From positions 4,202,267 to 4,258,310 of the forward strand of contig NW_019091362.1 of NCBI RefSeq assembly GCF_001949145.1: a stretch of DNA of 56,044 bases, given 5' to 3'. Under the pieces are notes generated by a model that was not told the origin of the DNA, did not search any database, and saw only the letters and a program-made list of their open reading frames with translations. This DNA is from Acanthaster planci. Its lineage: Eukaryota > Echinodermata > Asteroidea > Valvatida > Acanthasteridae. Every line of letters starts with the position of its first letter. Within the stretch, counting starts at the first letter, position 1. Made by a program: the position numbers and the translations under genes. This document shows positions 1 to 10,400 of this stretch, piece by piece.

Positions 1-1804
1 TTTTTTTGAGAACCTGACCAAACACTAACATCAAAGCCAAAGCTGGGACGTACATGTACCTGCTCTTCTGGAAAGTACTTGAATTGCAATTCATGTTGGA
101 AAGGTCAGCTCTTCTAAGATACCGAGACTAAATTCACAACAACCTTCACCTGAATGATGAAAACAGTTAGCTTGCAGAATGATTCAGACTTCTGGCATCT
201 AGGACACTGAACCCTCGCTGTACAGTAAGCTACCCAACCCTGCCAACCCTGGTGGGATGGGGGGGGGGAATGGAGGGAAAGGCAATTTTTTAAGATGCAT
301 AAAATGAGAAATTGGCAGTTTGGGGACTTTTTCCTTTCTTGCCCTTTCCAAGGTCCTTTCCAAATTCGGCCTTGCCGCTCAAAAAGGCTATGTACAAAAA
401 CTTCATTTCCAAAGAAACTGCTCAGTTTTGGGCCCAAACATGTTTCCAGAAGAAATGGTTCTGAATCACTCCTTGTCTACTACTCTTTTTATTTTCTATT
501 GGCAAGGAGCGGCAAACCAGCTACATGTAGCTTCAGTTGGCAGAGATTACCAATGGGGATCCCAGTCTGTCAGTTGCAATTTTCTCCTGCTTAATTTGAG
601 TTTTGTAAAACTCCAAACCCCCAATCTCCTATGCATGTCTTAATGGATGCCTGCTCAATGAAAATGAACCTACATGTACATGTAGCTAAAAGTTGCACAA
701 TTGTCGAAACACAAAAACTTTCCAGCTAGGCACATGAACAGACACCCGCCTGAAGATCCAGCCAAAAGTCAGTAAAAAAAGACACTCCATCCCCACCATC
801 CCCTTAGAAATGAATTCCCATCCAAGAGCTCCTCTCCATTTTAGGTTGTAGAGGTCCCAGAAACAAACAACCAGACCTCCCTGGCAGCAAATCTGTAAAC
901 ACCAGCAGGGAAAAACTGGTATGTTTACGGATGATTAATCAGGGTGCACAAAATATTGTGATATGGCTCTCCTTTGTAAATTTGTACAATACCCAGACTG
1001 TGTACAATGTACATGGTACATCCCTACACAAACAAGCTACCTGCATTCAGTGTGTGTGCGTAGCTAGGAGTAGCCTACCCTAGATCAGGCTGAACAAGAA
1101 AGACCAAAATGTGTGTCAGAAATCTAGAAAGTGTACAGAACACTCTATTCCTGGTTATTTCAACTGAAAAGAAAGTTGGGAAGTTGGCAAATACAATGTA
1201 CATGTAAAAATGGACGCCGTAGTTGGTTTAGAAACTCCAAGTAAAGACCTGGCCTGTTTGATTTTTTTTTTCAAAAGCGGTGCAAGACCAGTATCCAAAA
1301 TTTCCCCTCTCCTCACCAAAAGAACACAAAACAAAGAAACCACACCAGCAGTGAATGTCTGGATTTTGTGTGAGTGAAAACCATAGGCCCAAGCCTTGTT
1401 TGAAAACCCTCAACAACTGGAATGCCAAGCCCCTCTGAACTCTCAAATATACAATAAAAACACACACACACACATCAAGTTCTTAACTGAAGCTGTATTG
1501 AACCTGCACATCCATGTGATGAGATCAGCTAAATGAGCCTTACAGCAATTTTAAAGTAATTTGTTTTCAATAGTTACCAGCATTAAAAAGAGCAAGCTGA
1601 GCTTTCCGTTTTGATGTCCATGTACATGGTCTGGCATCCTGGTGAAACGGAAAAAATCAGTTTCTATCTACACTGTACCATACATGTGTAAATGTACATG
1701 TACATATATGCTTGACTAAGTCCTAATGCAGTCAATCCGTCTGATGCACGTACATGATATAATTCTGGGAACAAATCATTTTTAAAACCTAAAAATATAC
1801 ATAC
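1..1804. other. Non-coding left flank, probably intron 1 of a minus-strand gene
   Basis: No exon with family resemblance or coherent splice sites was seen here. The stretch is AT-rich with several TACATGTA-type palindromes (for example near 670, 1200 and 1690) and a CA dinucleotide run near 1460-1473. If the first exon at 1805-1827 is real, this is the start of its first intron. The open frames here are short and carry no recognisable domain. Confidence 0.5.
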
Positions 1805-1827
1805 CTTACAACTCCAATGCGACTCAT
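1805..1827 (-). CDS. Candidate first coding exon of a gene leaving the left edge
   Basis: On the minus strand an ATG at 1827 opens MSRIGVV and is followed at 1804 by a strong donor, AAG|GTATGTAT, leaving a phase-2 codon. A canonical TATAAATA lies about 80 bases upstream at 1903-1910, so TATA box, short leader, ATG and donor come in the expected order. The rest of the protein would lie outside the window. No family can be named from seven residues. It could also be a chance arrangement; only the donor and the TATA box are strong. Confidence 0.33.
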
Positions 1828-1902
1828 GTTGTTTACGTCCGTCTTTGAAAAAAAATCCTACACTACACTGACTAACGAATAGGTCGCCGAGTACAATTTT
1901 TC

Positions 1903-1910
1903 TATTTATA
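1903..1910 (-). promoter_or_regulatory. TATA box (TATAAATA), minus strand
   Basis: The minus strand reads TTATAAATAG here, a textbook TATA box. A TCAGTG initiator-like motif follows at about 1871-1866, roughly 40 bases downstream and slightly farther than the usual 30. The first ATG after it is the candidate exon at 1827. Confidence 0.45.
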
Positions 1911-4497
1911 AGGTGTCCGTAAAGTGCAGCGGCATATAATCATTTTTCACACCATTGGGTTGGCGTCAGGTATCTCCCGGACAACATCTCAATGCAAAAC
2001 CTTCCTCGGGTCGTACGGATGACAAAGTGAAGCAATACAGAACCGATTAAAGAGCAGAATACCCCCATCAGTGTCTGCCCCTGGACAATATCGCACCTTA
2101 ATACCCATTCAGCCATTGTGAGCACTAATAGGGTAACAGGTCCTCTGTGTGCAGGTTTCTTTGTTGGTGGGTGCACACCCACAACGGCAGTGGTGCGGCC
2201 CATTTGAAGCTGTTCAAGGGCTGAGTCTTTTCCAGTTGATGAGAGTGAATCATTTAATTTGTAGGGGTGTCCTACATTTGACAGCTAGACATGAATGGCC
2301 TAAACTGGAAGTGCAGTCTACTCTAATAGTTGATAATAAACTTCCTAAGTATCCTCACACATTGACACAGGTACATGTAGGCCTAAGCCACAATAGTGAG
2401 CATTTCAGACTTCAGCTCTCTCTCTCTCACATTCTCAAAAAAATGAAGGGATGTTTTGAAAAGATTTGTCTGAAGAAATTGCAACATTAAAAAGGCAAGT
2501 TTACAAGTTGCATCTCTATGCACTTCATGTACAGTATGGTGACATGTACCGGTACTGTCATTTATAGGAAGTGCACAGTTGTGTCAAATGAACCTGAGGT
2601 CTTTAATTCTTGAAGTTTTTCATTCCTTCATTTGTCAGCTTGTTTGTTTCAAATGTTTGAATTTCTTAACACAATGTCGTTTAAAATCATTCCCCTTGTT
2701 TCTGTGCTCCTCCGTTAAAAGTCTCAATCACGAGACTGTAGAAAAACGTAGCAAACATTTTTATTTGCCCTTTTTCAGACTGTTCAAGTGAGAGTCTCAC
2801 ATTGTCCAAGTTACAGTAACTACATGTAGATGCCTGTACATCATCATTAAAAAAACTTTTAAAATTCCCCTCGAACATGGAAAAAAACTACACCAGAGTA
2901 AATGTGCATTTAATGAAACAAGTTTAGTTGATTTTAAAATCAGAAATACTTACATGTATGGACCCGGTACAAACAATGTACATGTACCAGTAATTTACTG
3001 ATAAACAGAAATTGCAACATGTGGCCCTCAACCTTAACCTTCCTCTATCCTACAGAATAGAAACAGGATGGATCCTTTCAAGATTAGCCGGTGTATCAAG
3101 CTCCATGCGGACCTTTAAATTTCTGCACCTCTGGTGAAATACTGCAAATGGCAGAAATAGACACTGCCACATCACATCACGTCACACACATGATACTGTG
3201 AGTGCACATAAATTCTGAAAGTTCTACAGAGACCTCACAAGACGTGGGGGCCATGTGCAAGCTGGGTTAGGGAGGCCCAAATGCATACCAATAGTGATAG
3301 GTGCTGAAAATCTAGTTGGATTGTGATGGCATGCCTCACAAGTCACATACATGTGTTCAAGGTGTTTTCAACTGTTGCCTGAATCAGTCCCTTGAGTCCT
3401 CAAGGGAACTCTGCCACAGGTGTGTGCAGACTGGCAAATGACAAATAACAAGACTCTTAAAGGTATAGCGCATTGGAGATTAATTCGCAAAACTGCAGTG
3501 GAATTGTCTCCTAAAGGCATGCCCACTTTAATAAAAGGGTTTACATGAAGAGAAGATATCACAGATGCCCTGTGAATTTCTGTATGGTCTTAGAGAGATT
3601 TGAACCCTAACCCGTAACGAGTTATGCTGAAAATGGTGATATTATAAAACTGTTCAGCTACCGTATGGTGGAAGGGGAGGGGGAAATTCACATAGTCTTG
3701 TACTGGTTGGCCCCCACAAGTCCTTGTCCAATACCAATCACTGACATACCGGTACTGGACTACAACATTTTTCAGTTGGGCCATGAGGGACATCATAAAA
3801 TCCTTGGTAATATTTTTTTATTGGTCAACGATGGTGAACACAGAAGAAATGTGCTCAGTCAAGAACAATGATGAGATAAGGCCAATATGCTATCCAATAA
3901 TGGACAACACTTTGCAGATCTACATCTCCGGTGCATGTACAATGTACAAAGCATGGTACACTATGGAACAGCTTTAATGCAAAGGATGTATGTCAATAAA
4001 GTCACTCCCATAAATTACAACTTCAGAGTTGGCGGGTGAAATTTGAAGAGGGGCAGAGAATCACCCACCGGTGAAAAACTAAAAAGGGGGTCTTTTAAGG
4101 AAAAATGGGAAAGAGTTCCATATGATATGGACGCCACTTGACACCTGTTGGGCCCTATGGGACTGGTCTGAAACATTCTGTTTTCTAAGCAAACGACTTG
4201 GTTTTTTCCTCTTAAATTGAACTTTTCTGGATATGTTTTGCTTGCTGATGGCTATTAAGTCACTGTAGGGATGAATTACTGGCGTCCACATACGGAATTC
4301 TTCCCAAAATATGACCAAATAAATTCTAGTAGTAAACAGCAGTGCAGCGCCCTCTGTGCTTACAATCTGAACATCTGATGATGCTCATCACTTAAGGCTG
4401 ACACAATCATGACAGTAAGCAAAGAAATGAGTAAGGCCCAGCTACAAGTAGCAGAGTAGGCCTATTCAGCCGCCTAGTAATAGTATAACATGTATAA
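1911..4497. other. Intergenic stretch, no gene seen
   Basis: No supported exon on either strand. A 59-codon minus-strand frame from 2118 has a good start context and a hydrophobic stretch but no partner exon, so it was not called. The DNA is AT-rich with several ACATGTAC-type palindromes (for example near 2830 and 2985). Confidence 0.5.
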
Positions 4498-4750
4498 GGG
4501 AAATTCCAGAAATTTGGGGCCCAGTTTTTGTTTATGTCCCTGTCACATCTGACATATGATGTTGTATGTTTATTATCTAATTTCCAAGAGTGATGAATTA
4601 GGCCCTAATCCAAATTACCTGCCAAACAAATACTGGTAGTAATAGTTTGAAAACAATTCCGGTGATATTTCCATGTTAAATAACAAAGGTCAGATGTAAC
4701 AGGGACAGAAAAATGTCACACTTTTGGACCCCTAATTTCTGGAATTACCC
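4498..4750. mobile_element. MITE with long imperfect terminal inverted repeats
   Basis: The left end reads GGGAAATTCCAGAAATT and the reverse complement of the right end reads GGGTAATTCCAGAAATT. The similarity continues inward for about 60 bases with one gap: GTCCCTGT[CT]ACATCTGAC is shared by both arms. ATAA lies just outside both ends and may be the target duplication. No coding capacity. Non-autonomous DNA transposon; family not identified. Confidence 0.65.
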
Positions 4751-6299
4751 ATAAAGAAGTTGGGTAAGCTAACTTTACCGCAAGTTTAAACATATTTCTA
4801 ATTTAAGAAAGTGGGAAAAGAGAATGAAAACCCATGCCAAAGACTTCAAAGGAATTTTAATTCGCAGTATTATAAGGGAGCCACAGGCCTATCAACTTGC
4901 CACTCCAAAGGCCTGAGTGTGGTCTCAGAATAAAAGTGCATCTTGAGAGAACCAAAAACTGTGCACGTTAGGGCGGGAAGCCTACATCCACTGAACTGAA
5001 GTCTGAACTTAAGCTTTACACACGTGCACATGTACGTCTCCAAACAATGCCGGATAGGTTAAATAACCGACTGAATGTCACCCTTTAGGATCAGACAATC
5101 TACATTGGCTACATACCTGCCGTTGGTGAGGTGTGGACGACAATGCAGGATTAATACGGGTATATATCGTGTAGTGTAGATATGTAGGCCCCTACTCGTT
5201 TTTCCCAAAATGATCGAATTTCTGATTTCGCGGCGCGGCGGATGGAGCTTCTACTGTTTTTTTCGGCACATGGGTCAGTAACAGCGCCCTCTTTTGGTTT
5301 GAGTTAGTAGAAACAACCACATTATTTATTAGTACGCTGTATGTAGTACTCAACCTCAAGAGAAATAATGATAAAACTCGTGACACAGAATCAGATCGCT
5401 TTGTTAAAAATAAAGAAACAAAAACCCCACCAATATTGGGTTTACCTGCAAAAATCCCATGCTCAATTTTTCTCAATGGAATTACAAATTTCAGGGAGCA
5501 TTAACTCCTGAAAAAAGAAAAGAACAATGAGTACAGGTAGTTACTTCTTCAAGGTTGTAATGAACTATACCACAGAAAGGTAACCCGCATGACTCACTTT
5601 GCCAACAGTGAGAAAACTTCCATAACTAGAGCCTATTATTACATAAAAACTATACCATTAAGTTTTGTATACATCACAGATAGGTCAAAATTAGAAAAAT
5701 GCAGCGTCCTCAAAAGATGAATGGAAATAAATCCATAGATATTACTTTTGTTGAAGTTTGCTGCTCTAATGAATGGGGGGGTGTTTTTAACATCCGTCAT
5801 GTGACGCGATTTTGCCCTTATATCTTATGAATTAAAAGCCGGATACCGTAGTCTGATCTTATGTACCACCTTTGTACTAGGCCTAATGTTGGTAAATCGT
5901 ATCATAGAGCGGTGGCCAGAGAGTCGCGTCGTCAACGAAATGCTAATTATTCAGTATTCTTAGAATCATCACTTACGTCGTCTCCGTTATCAGCTGTGCT
6001 GCCGCATAATGTGCATAAGTGCATCTGCTTGTCGGTGACGATGCACGGGGAAATAAATGGAAGAAGCTTCCTTTATGCTTTTTAATTGACTCCTTCAGTT
6101 CAGACCAGTAATACTCTGAAAAGCGTCCTTAAATACTTTCATTTTCGCCTGCTTAATTGTTTTAATCAATGTGCGCACACACCGAGCTGATAAATTAACA
6201 GTCTGGCTTCCGTGACCTAGCACCTCACGGACGTAACTGAAGAGGATTGCTCCGCAAAGGCGCGCACGATAGTGCTGCATTCAACCTGAAATCAAACTT
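4751..6299. other. Intergenic stretch upstream of GRIN1
   Basis: No supported exon. Short open frames (for example plus 5861-6085, minus 5192-5476) have no domain and no splice context. The region should contain the GRIN1 promoter near its right end, but I see no clear TATA box there. Confidence 0.4.
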
Positions 6300-6521
6300 G
6301 GAGACATTTTATGCTGAGCACGCATGCCTTGCTCGGCCATCTGCACTCAGGGATCTCGTCACAACCTATAGCACACTCGGGCAAAGCTTTCCGTTCAAGC
6401 CGGATTAAAGCGTGTTGACGTGTAGAGTTCTACGCATTGTGAACGGCTTCATTCTCCTCAAACCACGAGAAATCACGCCGAGAGTCAGATGGTCTGAATT
6501 CTAACTGATGTGATGATATAG
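6300..6521 (+). other. GRIN1: Probable 5'UTR exon of GRIN1 (start uncertain)
   Basis: A strong donor, ATATAG|GTGAGTGG, ends this segment at 6521. A matching acceptor, a pyrimidine-rich tract ending in TTTTTAG, opens the coding exon at 7075, 40 bases before the initiator ATG. Splicing 6521 to 7075 would give a two-exon leader. The transcription start is unknown and 6300 is only a nominal left limit. The end of the segment carries three tiny upstream open frames. Confidence 0.45.
6489..6521 (+). promoter_or_regulatory. Cluster of three minimal upstream ORFs in the GRIN1 leader
   Basis: Within 33 bases there are ATG-GTC-TGA (6489-6497), the start-stop pair ATG-TGA (6508-6513) and ATG-ATA-TAG (6513-6521). 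The second stop overlaps the third start as TGATG, and the third stop codon ends exactly at the splice donor. If this exon is in the mature mRNA, these would be expected to reduce or condition translation of GluN1. Their presence in mRNA is inferred. Confidence 0.4.
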
Positions 6522-7114
6522 GTGAGTGGTCTCGTTATCTTCTGTACGATTCTCGTATCACTGTTACCATAACAACCTTGCATCGTCTTGCATTCATCGT
6601 CGTTTTTAACCGGTGCTCCACTACATTATTGTTTTGGTCTAACGTGGATTTTCGAGGCAATTTTAGATGTTCATTTGTTCAGTTGGCCAGTGTTTTAAAG
6701 TTTCATTTAGCAGTGACGGAAACATCAAAGAGCATGAGTCCTAAATTTAACGGCAGACAATCGCTTGCTTTATTTGCTAAGGAAGATAGAGTGCTGGGGT
6801 TTTTATAAAGTCATTCATCGATTTCATTGTTTAAGTGAAATGATAATATCACACTTTGTACCATAAAAATGGAGCAAAAAAAAACAGGTGAAATACAGAT
6901 AACGGAGATACCACTGATAGATCCATTCAACAGAAGCTATTTTTTATAAGCGCTGTCCCATTCCCTTCACTGCTCACGCACGTCCACAAGGTCTGTCTCC
7001 CCTCAAGGGTTCGGACAATCCCCTCTCTGTCCAAATTCTGTTGAACGGACTTAGTTTATTATCTTTATTTTTAGGAACCCTTCTGCCTTCGCGAAACATC
7101 CCTCCAAGTGCACC

Positions 7115-7453
7115 ATGGCCATGACCACAGACAACCAGCTTGAACTACCCCGCACGTACCACCACCGACGCCATCGCAAGACCAACCGGTACGACCCCCT
7201 CCCCGTCTGCTTGCTCCTTCTCCTTCACTTGGCCCGGGTGATGCACGCTGCCCCAGCCATCTCAGAGATCCGCATTGGGGCCATGCTCAGCACGGAGGAA
7301 GACATCGAGACCCTGCAGGCGGCCGTGCGTGAGGTCAACGACAACAGCCTCATCCTACCGGGCAACTACCAGCTCAATGTCACCTCCATCGTTATGACCA
7401 ACAACCCTATCGAGTCGGCCATTCGAGTCTGTGTGAAGATTATCCCCAACCAG
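7115..7453 (+). CDS. GRIN1: GRIN1 coding exon 1: signal peptide and start of amino-terminal domain
   Basis: Residues 1-113, preceded by 40 bases of 5'UTR from the acceptor at 7075. Residues 1-28 are hydrophilic and basic. Residues 29-40 ([12 protein letters not shown]) form the signal core, with likely cleavage after MHA45. The mature part opens [20 protein letters not shown], matching the start of the GluN1 LIVBP-like clamshell. It contains NVT, a glycosylation site, and the Cys of IRVC, which in vertebrate GluN1 pairs with the Cys that follows PP in exon 5. Donor CAG|GTAGAC, phase 0. Confidence 0.95.
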
Positions 7454-10400
7454 GTAGACAGTTTCTACAGGAACTTGACAAATACATGCATTGACCTCAA
7501 CAATGAATTGAAATTTAAACCCTTTCGGAGAGGCAGACAGTGCACCAGCCCGCATTACAATACAGGGGCAGATTATTGCCACAAGCATATTATCGTTCAT
7601 ACAGTCCTACAAACAACAACATTTCTGTTGTGTGAAATCTCAACAAAACAAAAGCAACAAAACAAAAATCACAGCTCATATAGCGCAAGGAGAAATGTAT
7701 GAACAGACATTCTGAGGCACGTTTATACAGGCCGGAAGGCTGAATCACAAATTAAGGTCGCCGTGATTTCTCCACGGTGTCACCTCCATTGTCCATGCAT
7801 CACAAACTGATTCTTTTCCCGCTGTATTATTTACGTCAGGTTTACGCAGTCATTTCCGGACATTCTCCGGAACTGTACATGTCTTCAGTGTCCGTATCGT
7901 ACACGTGTGGCTTTTACGGCATTCCTGTGATTGGCATATCGGCGAGGGAGTGTATATTTTCAGACAAGGTAAGCTTAACGGTATACAGCAAAAAAGAAAA
8001 AAGAAAAGAAAAGAAAAGAAAAGAAATTTTGTAAACTAATGATTGTATATTGTTGATTACACACTGCAGGTGCTGACGTCATTTTTGAAGGCTAATCTCT
8101 AGGAAAATTGTTACAATATTGGCCTACAAGATTGCATGCCTAATACCTTCTTCTAGAAAGATCATTTTTAATCAAGGGCAATTTAAATTTAAACCAGGAG
8201 ACACTATACTCTGTTTGTTGAATACCGTGATTTATAGTATCCCTAAATTAAGTGTCGTCGAAAAGCGTGGACTGGAAAGACGTTTTCTGCCTCATGCATG
8301 TGGTCTTACAGAGCTTGATCAAGTTTAGTACCACAGAATATTTTCACACAATAGGTTGAGGAAATTCACAGGATTGTGAAAGAAATAAACAATTTTAAAA
8401 ACACACTCCTTTCAAGGAGTATAACAAGATAAAAAATAATGTCACATTCTCAGGAGCGTCTGCACATATCACAGACACTGTGCGTCAAGACATTTTCAAT
8501 CACATGCCAGACGACATTTTGTATACCGTTTTTCAGCGTGTGAAACAAATACGCATGGACCGTGGAAATAACGAGTTCATCAAGAGCCTTTCAAAGCGGG
8601 AAAAGTCAGAAAACAAATCAGAAATTTGTAAATGCTACTCGGGTCGATAGTTTACGCAGGCGACATCTTGGCAGCCGCCACCTTTCTCCGTGTGTTGACA
8701 TTGCTTCAACCACGGCTGCATCCGGCTTCATCGAACGCACAAGAAAATACACAGCAAATCCATTTACGGGGAGAGATGCGTTCTCTCACAGTGGATTGCT
8801 CGCATCCTCATTTCCTATTCCCGCTGTCTTCTTGGCATCCTTCATCCCGTCTTCTCATCTCTATTCTTGGGTTCCTCTCATCTTTCTCATCCGGGACGCG
8901 TCACCCCGTGTAGCCCGAGGAAACATGGGGTATAATCGCTATCTCTAGATCTATCGTTGGCTTGCATGTGTGATCATGCGTGCTGCAATAATTATGAATA
9001 CGTTATTCAGGCCGCAGTTTGGGTAACACACTGACTAGAACAAAAGGAAGTGTCATTTCAACATTTAATTCAATACAGTTCAATGCAATTCATATCATTC
9101 GGGACCATTAGGAATTGTACGCATACGGGATACGTATGCGGCTCAAAAAACAGGGTGGCAGCTTCGTGTGGTTATGTTATCCCATGTGCTCACTGTAAGT
9201 AATGTACATTTTCACATCAATATGCAAGCATGTATACTCATAGGTTTTTTTTTTAAATAACCTCGTGTAACGACTAGTCCTACAAACTTACGAGTTAGTT
9301 CAAGAACAAGAAATTCTTTTTCACCAGTGAAAGATGAGATGATTACAGTTCCCTTGAGATTTATTGCAAAGTGGAATCCCTTCAATTCGACACAGCTAAT
9401 TCATTGATTGGGGTGTGAAAAATTGACCTTAGATTCGGAGATAACCAGGAAAAGTGATAGACATTTGAACATAATATAGTACTTTCCTCAAAACTTCAAA
9501 AATGATAATCACAGGGACGGGTCCAGGATTTTTTTTCCGGGCGGGAAGCTTTGCACAAAATCGCCATCTTTTAGACGAGACATATCCATTCTTGGGAGCG
9601 AGGGAGACAAGCTGATTTAAAGTGCAGGAAATGTGATAAAATTAATTAAAGAAATATTTGAAAATCTACTGTAACTGGACTCCGCTTCACAAGTGCTGAA
9701 TACGAGAAGTGCTTGATCATGGTGGTCGAGTGGTTAAGACGTCTGCAATAGTCAGCAGGAGGTCGTGGGTTCGAGTCCCACCCGAGTAAGCTTGTGCATT
9801 TTTTCGCAAGCTCTTGCTCGAGCACTGAGCATACAGTGTTTATCAATATATACGTTGGGTAAGGGCAAAACCCGTTATTTGAATTAATATCTCCCCAACG
9901 CAAAACTACATCTTGAAATGCTTGATCATGACTTTTGCTGAAGAAGGCTTAAAATCGTGAATATGACAAAATGACCTCCTCCTTCGCGAACAACCGGCCT
10001 GCATAATTGTTGACAGAATAAATGGCCACGCTCTCAAACATCGACGTTCTTAGTTTGCCTGAATTTGCATGTATTTGCATATATTCGCCTAATCTCATAA
10101 AAAATAGTGTTGTTGGGGCATAATACTGTCCTATAAACCCGGCACTCTTTATGAAGTGAGTTTCCATTGAATATTAGACAAACTTTGGCAAAAGATAGGA
10201 TTGAAACAGCTCCATAGATAATAAGTTGAAAAACTGAGATATAAGAATCCAGGAATTTAGGCTACAGGTGAAATAATGAATACAGTTAAACTCACCTAGC
10301 TTTATTTTGTGAGTTTAAAACCCAGTTAGAACAAGAAGAATATTGCGCTTTGAGGAAAACTCAAATCTGAGGGTCATTTAGGTGCAGTGAATCCTTTTTC

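Noticed and set aside
1940-2203. Minus-strand open frame with MAEWVLRCDIV and a hydrophobic stretch
   Set aside because: Good start context, but no convincing donor, no partner exon and no family resemblance. It lies upstream of the TATA box rather than downstream.
8562-8948. 128-codon open frame in GRIN1 intron 2
   Set aside because: No domain, no splice sites, and GluN1 is complete without it.
9722-9795. tRNA gene
   Set aside because: A and B boxes and the T-arm are perfect, but the 5' sequence does not pair with the acceptor strand. The unit continues into a SINE body flanked by a target duplication.
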